From Butyribacter intestini (GTDB lineage Bacteria > Bacillota > Clostridia > Lachnospirales > Lachnospiraceae): DNA of 64,000 bases. Positions 55,028 through 64,000 of the stretch are shown here, one piece after another. The notes below the pieces were generated by a model. The model made no database searches. It saw only the letters and a program-made list of their open reading frames with translations, and was not told the origin of the DNA. The position numbers were made by a program, and so were the translations under genes. The DNA lies in contig LLKB01000001.1 of NCBI GenBank assembly GCA_001414325.1, positions 1,227,146-1,291,145 of the forward strand, written 5' to 3'. The stretch's first letter is position 1. Every line of letters begins with the position of its first letter.

Positions 55028-56737
55028 TTAGTCTGTCCTGCTTTTCACTATTTTTGTTCCGTCATTATCAGTGTATGAAACTCTAATATCTGACAAAATC
55101 GCTGGTACTGCATCGCCTGTGGAGTATAGAAGTCGGTTATAGTAGTAACCTACATCGTGCTTGTCATTTTCTGAGATGAGATTTTTAATTTTTTCTTTGA
55201 GGAAAGATTCTAAAGTCAGGTCATTGTTTGAAGGAACCAGCTTACCGAGAGCCTCCACAGTACCTGCAACATCGTAATCTTTTGACATTTTGTCCATCGG
55301 AACATCTAGTGCGTAGTCGCCGGAAGTTACACCTACATACTTTCCGCTGGTGTCTTCGCCGTTGCTGTCGCTGTCGGTTTTGGTGCTGTCGGTGCTGTCG
55401 CCACTGTCGTAGCTTACCAACTCGGTGTTCATACTGAGTTTTGGTTCTACTGCACGTTCCCAGATAAATACTAAATGGTCTTCGTAGACTTTTTTGTCTT
55501 TTTTCTCGGAATTGTCGTACTTCTCGTATGGGTGGATTTTGAAGTTCAGCTTACTAACATATGTAATAAATTGCTGGTATGTTATTTTTCCATCATCACC
55601 AATTGTTTCTCCGAGTGTTTCTCCATCATCCCATTCCTTGATTGTTTTTTTATCATTACTTTTTTTAGTAATCGAAAAAGTTTTGCCTTTCTTCGTTACA
55701 CCAATCTCGTAAAACTTTCCTTCGTCTTCGACTTTTATCTTTCCGTCTTTTGTCTCAATAGTATTTTTATCAACAGAACCTTTCTCTAAATTCTTATTCT
55801 TCTTTGAGAACTCTTTAGTCGTCTTTTTATTGTTCTTGGCTAAAGCACGCAGAGTGTCTGCATCACATGTCAGATAAACATGGGCGACATCACCGTACTC
55901 GTAACCTGCTTTCTTTGCAGCACTGGTCTGACCTTTTGAATAGGATTTAGTAATTATCGTCTGTTTGCTTGTGTCCTTTTCTGACTTTGTCTTGTCAACT
56001 GCATATCTCTCTAAACGAACACCACGCAATAGTAACTGCCCGTTCTGCGAAAGTGCGTCGATAAGATCCTTAGTCACGCTAAAGGCAGAACCTTTCTTAA
56101 ACTGCTTGTTTTTTACACTAGTTATATCATGATAGTAGCCACCAAAACTCTCATTCATTTTTTTGGTAGCACCTACCACATTCGACCCAGCCCATTGGAA
56201 CTGGCTGTTTGTGTAGGTTTTTGCGTAGGTCGTACTTCCATTCGCAACTCGGCTTTCGATTATTAAATGGGATGGCGTCTGTTTGTCATCAACCTGGAAC
56301 TTAAACTCCACCGGTATATTATAATGCTGGTCGTACTCTTCCGGGTAACCTGCCATTCTCATATGCTGTGTAGCGTTCTTCCACTTTTCTTTTGTATTAA
56401 GTCCTTTTGCATGGTAGTTATTTCTTCCACCATCGTAGGTCTTGGTTACAGCATTCAAGTACATAGTGACGATAACATTTTTCTTATCATCATTGACTTT
56501 GTTCTCTTTCTTGTTAGCCCATTTCTGGTAGCCGTATTTTCCTTTGTTACTCATCCAGTCTTTCAAGTCGATTATATACATTTAAAGACCGTAATCATTG
56601 ATAGTTTTTCCTAAATCAATCTTGAACTTGCCCGACTCACCTTTAATATCAATGTAATCAAGGGCAAACCCATTTTTCTTATTAGCATTGCCGCTACCGT
56701 CATACTTTGGTTTTGCTACCAGTGTTGTGCTAAACTA
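55028..56737 (-). pseudogene. Decayed large protein gene cut by an IS element
   Basis: The minus strand reads FSTTLVAKPKYDGSGNANKK to TAA at 56582, directly followed in the same frame by 517 open codons to 55028. The ATG after the TAA has no ribosome site, so the stop is more likely a nonsense mutation than a gene boundary. The 5' part is missing where the IS begins. The product is Lys/Asp/Ser-rich with an Asp/Ser/Thr linker (SYDSGDSTDSTKTDSDSNGE), suggesting a surface protein. I recognise no family. Confidence 0.55.
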
Positions 56738-56788
56738 TAGTTGTAACACATCGACCTAATAAGATATAATCTTAGGAGGAAACGAGGT

Positions 56789-57049
56789 ATGTTACAGATG
56801 AACCAACATTATGAACCAGAATTCAAGAAGAAGATTGTCCGCCTTCATCTTGAGGAGGGACGCTCCCTGAAAGGACTTGCAGCTGAATACGGAGTATCCA
56901 AAGCAAGTATATCCAACTGGACAAAACAATTTCGTGAAGAATGCCAGATAAATGAAGAAGCCCAAGCCGATTATGATTTCATGAAGGAGAACCTTAAACT
57001 GAAAAGACAGCTTGCAGAACTCCAAAAGGAAAATGACTTCTTAAAATAA
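56789..57049 (+). CDS. IS3-family transposase OrfA
   Basis: An 86-residue DNA-binding half of the transposase. The helix-turn-helix is RSLKGLAAEYGVSKASISNW, followed by a leucine-zipper-like end (LKLKRQLAELQKENDFLK). AGGAGG 9 bases upstream supports the ATG. In active IS3 elements a -1 frameshift near the end fuses OrfA to OrfB; here OrfB is broken, so only OrfA can be made. Confidence 0.85.
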   Translation: MLQMNQHYEPEFKKKIVRLHLEEGRSLKGLAAEYGVSKASISNWTKQFREECQINEEAQADYDFMKENLKLKRQLAELQKENDFLK

Positions 57050-57956
57050 AGCCATAGCCACCAAAGGTGGCATTGCATTCTTTGCGAAGGAAATCGATTA
57101 GAGGCTTATTGATTCATTCAGAAATTCAACAATAAATTTGTACTTAGATGGCTCCTCAGAAAGTTTAATATATGTCTAAATGCTTATTATAATTATCTTA
57201 AAAATCGAAAGGCTGATTATTATCGTCGAAAAAATGAGATAAAAAACTCTATTCGAGAAATCTATCACTCTCATGGCGGAGTGGATGGGTACAGAACCGT
57301 GCATGCTTATCTTATTCGTAAAGGGTACGATATCAGTTGTTTAACGGTTCACAAATATATGAATACTGAAATGCAGCTGTTTTCAATATCCAGAAAAAAG
57401 AAACCGGCGTGTGAACATGGTATTGCTTACAAGGTTTATGAAAACAAGCTGAATCAGGATTTTCATGCAAATGCAATAAATCAAAAATGGTGTACTGAGT
57501 TTACCTATCTATTTTTAACAGATGGTAGCAAGCGTTATAATTGCACTATTATTGATCTTCATGACCGAAGTGTTATCGCAAGTATAACGGATAAAAGCAT
57601 AACCGCTGATTTAGCGAAAAGAACGCTTGAAAAAGCAATTCATTCACAACCAGGAATAGAATTGAGTAAACTTCTGCTGCATTCCGATCACGGAAGTCAG
57701 TACACGTCAAAAGAGTTTACAGAATTCTGTGAGAAGCTTGGTATCGAGCAAAGCTGGATGTCCATATGATAATGCCCCTATGGAAAGATATTTCAATACA
57801 TTGAAAAATGCTCTTATATATCAGCATTATTATCGTACAGAGGATGAACTCTACACAGCAGTCGAAGAATTTGCGTATGTGCAATATAATCATGTACGAC
57901 CGCATTCTTATAATAAGTACAAAACACCTTATGAGGCACGCTACGGGGGTACATAA
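57050..57956 (+). pseudogene. Broken IS3-family transposase OrfB
   Basis: OrfB is split by an in-frame TAG after AFFAKEID, a frame change about 35 bases later, and a deletion near 57760. There the product runs LGIEQSWMS instead of continuing to AGCPYDNAPMERYF. The integrase-core Asp after WCT is Glu (WCTEFTYL), while HSDHGSQYT and NAPMERYF remain. No functional transposase can be made. Confidence 0.85.
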
Positions 57957-58015
57957 CCCCTGTGGCAGAAATTAGGTCATAGTGTTACAAAAAAGCTTGA
58001 CCACAACAAGTTTTG

Positions 58016-58083
58016 TCGTACAGGGTCACTTTCTTTCTTAATGTTTTGTGCAGACTCATTATACCACTGAAAGTCCTGTACGA
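58016..58083 (-). promoter_or_regulatory. Inverted repeat with extended -10 box beside the IS
   Basis: TCGTACAGG (58016-58024) and CCTGTACGA (58075-58083) are inverted; CTTTC/GAAAG inside can also pair. Between the arms the minus strand reads TGGTATAAT (58059-58067), an extended -10 promoter pointing into the IS and the decayed gene. It may be that gene's original promoter. Confidence 0.35.
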
Positions 58084-58092
58084 TTTATTTTT

Positions 58093-58121
58093 TTGAAAAA
58101 GTTGTAAAGTGGTGATATATT
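58093..58121 (+). promoter_or_regulatory. Promoter of the DUF2971 gene
   Basis: TTGAAA (58093-58098), a 17-base spacer and TATATT (58116-58121), about 50 bases before the start codon. Good sigma-A-like match. Confidence 0.6.
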
Positions 58122-58173
58122 ATATTACATATTTCAATCAATTTACTACAAATCTATTATAAAGGAGAACGAT

Positions 58174-59235
58174 ATGACTGATTACGAAAAAAAATTACAA
58201 GAATATTTATTAAAAAGAGCAGAAGAAGATAATAAATTAGATGTTCCATCTGAATCTAAAAATATAATTGAAGATATTTTAGATTCACTAGATGTTCCAT
58301 CATCACTTTTCCGATACAGAAGCTTTAATGATTATACGAAAAGCGAATTAAAAGATAACTATATCTATTTGTCTGATATTCCATCTTTTAACGATCCTTA
58401 CGATAGTCTTGGTTTTATGACAGAAAAATTTATGATAAATAACAAATTTGTAAGTGTATCAGTTACTTTGCTTGACTGGTGCTTAAGAATATATTCTGAA
58501 AGTAGGGATATTTTCTTTGAATATTGCAAAGAAAATAGATTAAGAGATTATGCTTCTCAGATTTTTGACCACTTAGACGATACAATAACCAACGAAGAAT
58601 TATCAGATATTTTTGGTTTTTTTGAGAAAGCTTATCAAAGATTGCAAAATAAAGAGCCTATTTCAGATTTCTATACTAGAGCATATGGAAAACTTAAAAA
58701 AATCATGTATGCTGAATATAAATTCAAAAAAACAAGTCATTTACGCATTGCCTGCTTTACTGAGAATAATGCAAATATTCCTATGTGGGCACATTATGCC
58801 GATGCTGGAAAAGGCATATGCATTGAATATGATACTTCTCCATTAAATATAAATAAAACTAAAATAACAGATAGCCATAATAAATCTTTCATAGCTAAAT
58901 TATTAAAAGTACATTATACTACTGATTTCAAATATACAATTACGGGGCTTTCAGAAGAAGAAATCTTATTTAGCTCTATATTCAAGCATAAAGATTGGAG
59001 TTATGAAAAAGAATGGCGATTGAGTACATATGATACTTCTGAAGATAGCACAAAACAAAATAGTCGTTTTTACGGACTCCCAATCAAAGCGATATATCTC
59101 GGATATAATAATAATGAACAGGAAATAAATTGTATAAAACATTTTTTGAATAACACCAATTCCATATCAAAAAATAATATAAACCTATATCGAATGACAT
59201 CACAAAATGACTGTCTAAAACCAATGCCAATATAA
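58174..59235 (+). CDS. DUF2971 domain protein
   Basis: A 353-residue protein. The DUF2971 pattern is clear: LFRYRSFNDYTKSELKDNYI, SDIPSFNDPYDS, ACFTENNANIPMWAHYADAG, then KGICIEYD and KDWSYEKEWRL near the C-terminus. The biochemical role is unknown; such genes are often found in defence or mobile islands. AAAGGAG precedes the ATG. The gene is more AT-rich than the housekeeping genes nearby and sits between an IS and an integrase, suggesting transfer. Confidence 0.85.
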   Translation: MTDYEKKLQEYLLKRAEEDNKLDVPSESKNIIEDILDSLDVPSSLFRYRSFNDYTKSELKDNYIYLSDIPSFNDPYDSLGFMTEKFMINNKFVSVSVTLLDWCLRIYSESRDIFFEYCKENRLRDYASQIFDHLDDTITNEELSDIFGFFEKAYQRLQNKEPISDFYTRAYGKLKKIMYAEYKFKKTSHLRIACFTENNANIPMWAHYADAGKGICIEYDTSPLNINKTKITDSHNKSFIAKLLKVHYTTDFKYTITGLSEEEILFSSIFKHKDWSYEKEWRLSTYDTSEDSTKQNSRFYGLPIKAIYLGYNNNEQEINCIKHFLNNTNSISKNNINLYRMTSQNDCLKPMPI

Positions 59236-59416
59236 AATCGACAGATAATATATGATTATCCATCACATATACATTACCATAATTATACACAAATGTCACT
59301 ATATTTTCAATATTTTTTTCGAATTCATTCAACATACCATCTGTCCGCTGTTGTAACACAAACAAAACGGGATGAGTTATAATAATCTCATCACACAAAT
59401 CCTAAGGAGAATCAAA

Positions 59417-60355
59417 ATGAACAATTTACAATCAAACATTAACAATTATATCAACTTCTGTGAATCACAAAAAAGACTTGATTCAAAAACAATTAAAGCT
59501 TACAAGATTGACTTGAGACAATTCACAAATCATTGCGTTTCCATTGCCGAACCCTCAGAAATCACTCCAAATCTTCTTGAGGACTATATTTCATACCTGC
59601 ATAAAAATTTCAAGCCTAAAACAGTAAAAAGAAAAATTGCATCGTTAAAGGCACTTTTGCACTATTTTGAATATAAAAACATTATTACATATAATCCATT
59701 TAATAAATTATATATAAAGTTCAAGGAACCTTCTATTCTCCCCAAAGTTATTCCTTTACCAACCATCGAAAAATTATTAGCCGTCATATATAAACAACAA
59801 CTTGACGGAAAAACAAGTTTTATAAAACAAAATGCCATAAGAGATGCTGCTGTCTGTGAACTGCTATTTGCTACCGGAATCCGTATCTCCGAATTATGCT
59901 CATTACATAGTGATGATGTTGATCTAAACAATGGCAAAATTAAAATATACGGAAAAGGTTCTAAAGAGCGAATAATACAAATTGGCAATGTTGCAACTAT
60001 GCAGTCACTTATTAAATATCAGTCAGAATTTTCAGATAAGATATTTTTAAACGGTTACTTTTTTATCAACAGTAATAACAAACCATTATCCGATCAGGCT
60101 GTGCGAAGAATGTTAGTCAAATATTCAAAGCTTGCATATATAAATATACATATCACGCCACATATGTTCAGACACACCTTCGCCACCTCCCTGCTTGATG
60201 CTGATGTTGACATAAGATATATTCAGGAAATGTTAGGTCATAGTTCTATAAATGTAACTGAAATTTATACACATGTCGCTATCGAAAAACAGGGAACCAT
60301 ACTTAAAGAAAAGCATCCAAGAAAAGCAATGAATATACATATTCCTTCTGTTTGA
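59417..60355 (+). CDS. Tyrosine recombinase (XerC/D-like integrase)
   Basis: A 312-residue site-specific recombinase. A SAM-like core-binding domain (about 1-95) precedes the catalytic domain with Arg in ATGIRISELC, Lys in IYGKGSKER, HMFRHTFATSLL (His, Arg), LGHSSINVTEIYTH (His and nucleophile Tyr). AAGGAG upstream supports the ATG at 59417; the frame is open to 59372. It is AT-rich and downstream of the DUF2971 gene on the same strand. No attachment core was identified. Confidence 0.9.
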   Translation: MNNLQSNINNYINFCESQKRLDSKTIKAYKIDLRQFTNHCVSIAEPSEITPNLLEDYISYLHKNFKPKTVKRKIASLKALLHYFEYKNIITYNPFNKLYIKFKEPSILPKVIPLPTIEKLLAVIYKQQLDGKTSFIKQNAIRDAAVCELLFATGIRISELCSLHSDDVDLNNGKIKIYGKGSKERIIQIGNVATMQSLIKYQSEFSDKIFLNGYFFINSNNKPLSDQAVRRMLVKYSKLAYINIHITPHMFRHTFATSLLDADVDIRYIQEMLGHSSINVTEIYTHVAIEKQGTILKEKHPRKAMNIHIPSV

Positions 60356-60429
60356 GCATCTTAAACTTACCGTCTTAATTATTTTATATTGTAACTTAAA
60401 TATAACTTCTTACAATGAAGCAATCCGGA

Positions 60430-60468
60430 GCATCAGTTAGGGTCAAAATACCTTTTGACCCCAACATC
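60430..60468. repeat. REP-like palindromic element, copy 2
   Basis: GTTAGGGTCAAAA (60436-60448) and TTTTGACCCCAAC (60453-60465) form a 13-bp hairpin with one mismatch. Its reverse strand aligns with 49736-49775. It lies just downstream of the integrase gene. Confidence 0.6.
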
Positions 60469-60538
60469 AATATATTTTATTATATTTAATTTTTCATTAA
60501 AAAATGGTTTTCATTTTTAAGCTAAAGCTGCATTTTTC

Positions 60539-60583
60539 AAAAAATCGGCAGTTTCCTCTTTTGATTGAAACTACCGATTTTTT
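60539..60583. terminator. Bidirectional terminator between integrase and ATPase copy 2
   Basis: A 17-bp stem with one mismatch (60539-60555 with 60567-60583) has T-runs on both strands. It serves the convergent integrase (plus) and ATPase/nuclease copy 2 (minus). Confidence 0.8.
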
Positions 60584-60632
60584 ATCCTCACACGATACTT
60601 TTCTCTTACGCTATTTTCCGTTCTGAAAATAT

Positions 60633-62339
60633 CTATCTGCCGTCTATCAATACTTCTTTGCCTTTAAATGCAAAACCATAGTGATGTATATTTTCTTCTT
60701 TCACTCCTCTTTTGATAAGCTCTGCATCATAGTTTTTCTCCTCTATCTGCTTTAATGCCACTGCAACTGTCTCCTCAAGCGAACTTTCTTTTCTAGGATT
60801 TATTACTTTAAATTCTATTATGATACCCGGATATTTTTCATTTGTTTTGTCTATCGGCTCTAGCATTATATCATATCTTCCATAGCCGCTTTCACGGTTT
60901 GATGTGATGATATAGTTTTCCGTCTGGTCTACCATAAGTCCTAGTACAAAGCCATGGAAAAAGTTTTCCGGTGCTTTTCTTTCTGAATTATGTTTTCCTG
61001 AGTCAAATGAACTAAATGTATTAAATGCTACATCATTCATGTACTCATTCATGCTCTCTATATCACTACTTATGAGTGCTCTTATAAACTCATTTGTTTC
61101 ATGCTTTGCGGGACTGAACCATCTGAGTATCATTTTTCTGAACATAAACAATATCTCACGGTTTGTCAATGCAAGTTCATATTCATTATCACTTTCTCTT
61201 ATCAGATTCAACTCTTCTGACGAAACAACTTTCAAATAGCCGCTCGCAAGCATAAGACTCCACACAGCATCCTCCGAATAATCAAGCTCTGAGAACACTA
61301 TCTGCTCATCTACAATAACATTTATCTTTTCACCACTAATAAGATTTTCTATCATTGTTTTTATATATGGACTTCCTTTTTGAACAAGACTGTTTATCAG
61401 TCCATTTGAACTTGAATCTGCCCAATAGGTTTTTAAACTCTTAAATTTCAAAAAATTTATTATCGACCACGGATTATAAATATCTTTTTTATCTCCAAAA
61501 GTAAATCCGTCATACCATGTTTTCACAATATCCTTTTTGTCTGAAAGTCCCTGTTCATCAAGAGAATTAAACACTTCTTCTTCCGTAAAACCAAATGCTG
61601 TCTCATATTGGTTTGATGTGGTAGTAACTACTACAAGATTATTCAAATCTGAGAAAATGCTCTCTTTCGATACTCTCGTAATTCCTGTCATTATAGCTCT
61701 TTCAAGATATGGGTTTGTCTTAAAAGTAGAATTAAAAAGACTTCTTGTAAATGCTACAAGTTCCTCCCAATATCCATTTACATATGCTTCCTGCATAGGT
61801 GTGTCGTATTCATCAAGAAGTATGATTACTTTTTTTCCATAATAACGGCTGAGATAGTTTGAAAGATTTTTCAATGCCTCCTGTGCCACAGTATCACTCA
61901 TACCAACGCACACAGATTGATATTGCATTTTTTCATTGGTATTATATATACCACTTTTCATTATATAATCATATTCATTATATATTCTTATAAGCTCATC
62001 TTTTATCTTTATAACCGTCTCATTATACTTTACCTGTTTTATTCCCGCAAAACTAAGAAATATTACCGGATATGTCCCCTGCAATTTGCGATACTTTTCA
62101 TCGTTCCATATTTCAAGTCCCTCAAACAAATCGCCTCTGTCCTTATATTTATTTGAGAAAAAACATTCAAGCATACTCATGTTTAATGTTTTTCCAAAAC
62201 GGCGTGGGCGTGTTATAAGCGTTACATTATCCTTATTTTCCCACCACTCTTTTATAAAAGATGTTTTATCTATATAGAAACAATTATCTTTGCGTATTGA
62301 CTCAAAACTCTGATTTCCTATACTTATAACCTTTGCCAT
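60633..62339 (-). CDS. AAA-ATPase-like/PD-(D/E)XK nuclease protein, copy 2
   Basis: 568 residues with the same domain order as copy 1: RPRRFGKTLNMSM, VIILLDEYDTPMQ, and C-terminal SGYGRYDIML plus GIIIEFKVI. 60998-61268 matches copy 1 almost base for base (two or three differences), while flanks differ much more. About 61320-61680 is nearly identical to copy 3. AGGAG precedes the ATG at 62339. It lies 47 bases downstream of copy 3, so the two may share a transcript. The function is unknown. Confidence 0.85.
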   Translation of the reverse strand: MAKVISIGNQSFESIRKDNCFYIDKTSFIKEWWENKDNVTLITRPRRFGKTLNMSMLECFFSNKYKDRGDLFEGLEIWNDEKYRKLQGTYPVIFLSFAGIKQVKYNETVIKIKDELIRIYNEYDYIMKSGIYNTNEKMQYQSVCVGMSDTVAQEALKNLSNYLSRYYGKKVIILLDEYDTPMQEAYVNGYWEELVAFTRSLFNSTFKTNPYLERAIMTGITRVSKESIFSDLNNLVVVTTTSNQYETAFGFTEEEVFNSLDEQGLSDKKDIVKTWYDGFTFGDKKDIYNPWSIINFLKFKSLKTYWADSSSNGLINSLVQKGSPYIKTMIENLISGEKINVIVDEQIVFSELDYSEDAVWSLMLASGYLKVVSSEELNLIRESDNEYELALTNREILFMFRKMILRWFSPAKHETNEFIRALISSDIESMNEYMNDVAFNTFSSFDSGKHNSERKAPENFFHGFVLGLMVDQTENYIITSNRESGYGRYDIMLEPIDKTNEKYPGIIIEFKVINPRKESSLEETVAVALKQIEEKNYDAELIKRGVKEENIHHYGFAFKGKEVLIDGR

Positions 62340-62386
62340 ATGCACCTCTCCTATTTATATTTCAAATCAAACTCCGTATTTATCAT

Positions 62387-64000
62387 CTACCTGCCGTCTA
62401 TCAGTACCTCTTTGCCCTTAAACGCAAATCCATAGTGATGTATATTTTCTTCTTTTACACCTCTTTTTATAAGCTCTGCATTATAGTTTTTTTCTTCTAT
62501 CTGCTTTAATGCTGCTTCTACTGTTTCTTCAAGTGAGTTTTCTTTTCTAGGATTTATCACTTTAAATTCTATTACGATGCCCGGCAGTTTTTCATTTGTT
62601 TTGTCTATTGGTTCAAGCATTATATCATATCGTCCGTAGCCACTCTCCCTGTTTGAGTTTATGATATAATTTTCTGTCTGGTCTACCATAAGACCTAAGA
62701 CAAAACCATGAAAAAATCTCTCAGGCTCCTCATCAGACGGAGTATTTCCTGTATCGAAATAGCTAATTGTTTTCAAAGTCACTTTATTCATGTATGCATT
62801 CATACTTTCTATATCTCCACTTATGAGTGCTCTTATAAACTCATTTGTTTCACGCTTTGCAGGACTAAACCATCTGAGTATCATTTTTCTAAACATAAAT
62901 AATATTTCACGGTTTGTCAAAGCAAGTTCATATTCATTATCGCTTTCTCTTATCAGATTCAACTCTTCTGACGAAACAACTTTCAAATAGCCGCTGGCAA
63001 GCATAAGACTCCACACAGCATCCTCTGAGTAGTCTAGCTCTGAAAATACTATCTGCTCATCTACAATAACATTTATTTTTTCACCACTAATAAGATTTTC
63101 TATCATTGTTTTTATATATGGACTTCCTTTTTGAACAAGACTGTTTATTAATCCATTTGAACTTGAATCTGCCCAATAGGTTTTTAAACTCTTAAATTTC
63201 AAAAAATTTATTATCGACCACGGATTATAAATATCTTTTTTATCTCCAAAAGTAAATCCGTCATACCATGTTTTCACAATATCCTTTTTGTCTGAAAGTC
63301 CCTGTTCATCAAGAGAATTAAACACTTCTTCTTCCGTAAAACCAAATGCTGTCTCATATTGGTTTGATGTGGTAGTAACTACTACAAGATTATTCAAATC
63401 TGAGAAAATACTCTCTTTTGACACTCTCGTAATTCCAGTCATTATCGCTCTTTCAAGATATGGATTTGTCTTAAAAGCTGCATTAAAAAGACTCCTTGTG
63501 AATGCTACAAGTTCTTCCCAGTACCCGTTTACATAAGCCTCCTGCATAGGTGTGTCGTACTCATCGAGTAATATAATCACATTTTTTCCAAAATAACTAC
63601 TCAGATACTTTGAAAGACTATTTAATGCAAACGATACATCTTTGTCTATAGGATTTTCCAAAAATGACCTGTATTTTGCTTTTTCTGTGTCACTCATACA
63701 ATCCGACTCAAGTAAAAAGCGGTTATTCTCATATAATTCTGCAATTTTTTCATATATCTGATTTTTTGCAAGTTCAAATGTATTTCCCTTAATTGAAGCA
63801 AAGCTTAAAAATATCACCGGATATGTTCCCTGCAATTTGCGATATTTTTCATCTTTCCATATTTCAAGACTCTCAAATAAATCCCCTCTGTCCTTATATT
63901 TGTTCGAGAAAAAACATTCAAGCATACTCATATTTAATGTTTTTCCAAACCGGCGGGGGCGGGTTATAAGTGTAACTATATCGTCATTGTCCCACCACTC
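62387..64000 (-). CDS. AAA-ATPase-like/PD-(D/E)XK nuclease protein, copy 3 (partial)
   Basis: The gene runs past the window end; the visible frame extends upstream of 63931 to the edge, where WDNDDIVTLITRPRRFGK is encoded. Walker B is VIILLDEYDTP and the nuclease end has SGYGRYDIML and GIVIEFKVI. The segment between P-loop and Walker B (SIKGNTFELAKNQIYEKIAE onward) differs strongly from copies 1 and 2. The last 210 bases resemble copy 1 more than copy 2. About 30 N-terminal residues are outside the window. Confidence 0.85.
   Translation of the reverse strand, partial: EWWDNDDIVTLITRPRRFGKTLNMSMLECFFSNKYKDRGDLFESLEIWKDEKYRKLQGTYPVIFLSFASIKGNTFELAKNQIYEKIAELYENNRFLLESDCMSDTEKAKYRSFLENPIDKDVSFALNSLSKYLSSYFGKNVIILLDEYDTPMQEAYVNGYWEELVAFTRSLFNAAFKTNPYLERAIMTGITRVSKESIFSDLNNLVVVTTTSNQYETAFGFTEEEVFNSLDEQGLSDKKDIVKTWYDGFTFGDKKDIYNPWSIINFLKFKSLKTYWADSSSNGLINSLVQKGSPYIKTMIENLISGEKINVIVDEQIVFSELDYSEDAVWSLMLASGYLKVVSSEELNLIRESDNEYELALTNREILFMFRKMILRWFSPAKRETNEFIRALISGDIESMNAYMNKVTLKTISYFDTGNTPSDEEPERFFHGFVLGLMVDQTENYIINSNRESGYGRYDIMLEPIDKTNEKLPGIVIEFKVINPRKENSLEETVEAALKQIEEKNYNAELIKRGVKEENIHHYGFAFKGKEVLIDGR

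Larger units (their letters stand above)
56742..57989 (+). mobile_element. Decayed IS3-family insertion sequence
   Basis: 1248 bases with terminal inverted repeats: TGTAACACATCGACCTAAT on the left and ATTAGGTCATAGTGTTACA on the right, about 15 of 19 matching and ending TG/CA as in IS3 elements. It contains an intact OrfA and a broken OrfB. No clear target duplication flanks it, so an adjacent deletion or rearrangement is likely. It cut the 5' part of the 55028-56737 gene. Confidence 0.8.

Noticed and set aside
57990..57993. Target-site duplication at the IS ends
   Set aside because: The bases flanking the two inverted repeats (AGT on the left, AAA on the right) do not match.

Overview
The window reads as chromosome of an anaerobic, butyrate-forming member of the Firmicutes, most likely family Lachnospiraceae. 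The evidence is the AT-rich sequence, the strong AGGAGG-type ribosome sites, a complete acetyl-CoA to butyrate operon, a butyryl-CoA:acetate CoA-transferase very like the Roseburia/Eubacterium rectale type, a monomeric [FeFe] hydrogenase, an oxygen-labile Fe-S serine dehydratase and BspA-like surface proteins. The family placement is inference from gene content. Almost all genes lie on the minus strand.

Layout. 1-3.7 kb: AraC-type regulator, a Gx-type membrane transporter and an HD-GYP protein. 3.8-8.1 kb: pnp, rpsO and an HtrA protease, with structured leaders upstream of pnp and rpsO. 8.2-17.5 kb: a 5-formyl-THF cyclo-ligase whose start region derives from a copied piece of htrA, a DUF896 protein, two flavoproteins, a BofC-like anchored protein, a membrane-bound MutS-like ATPase, a signal peptidase I homologue lacking both catalytic residues, MecA and UppP. 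17.9-28.3 kb: the energy block, with [FeFe] hydrogenase, thl-crt-hbd-bcd-etfB-etfA, and the divergent CoA-transferase. Together these can turn acetyl-CoA into butyrate, reduce ferredoxin at the Bcd-Etf step, and dispose of electrons as H2.

28.4-37.0 kb: Rpn-type nuclease, a large BspA-like surface protein with a divergent XRE regulator, a broken second surface-protein gene, serine dehydratase and a polysaccharide deacetylase. 37.3-46.1 kb: the classical rimP-nusA-ylxR-ylxQ-infB-rbfA-nrnA-truB-ribF translation cluster, where IF-2 carries a long Asn/Arg/Asp/Gly tandem repeat. 46.2-53.0 kb: amidase, RF3, PurE, HemW and LepA. 53.0-64.0 kb: an accessory region with three AAA-ATPase/PD-(D/E)XK paralogues (the last cut by the window edge) plus a relic. 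The first and second copies are separated by a decayed IS3-family element, a broken surface-type gene, a DUF2971 gene and a tyrosine recombinase. The paralogues show mosaic identity that suggests gene conversion around a variable central segment.

No tRNA, rRNA or CRISPR array was recognised. Start codons were moved inside the longest reading frame wherever a Shine-Dalgarno sequence or family length argued for it; the reason is given in each entry.
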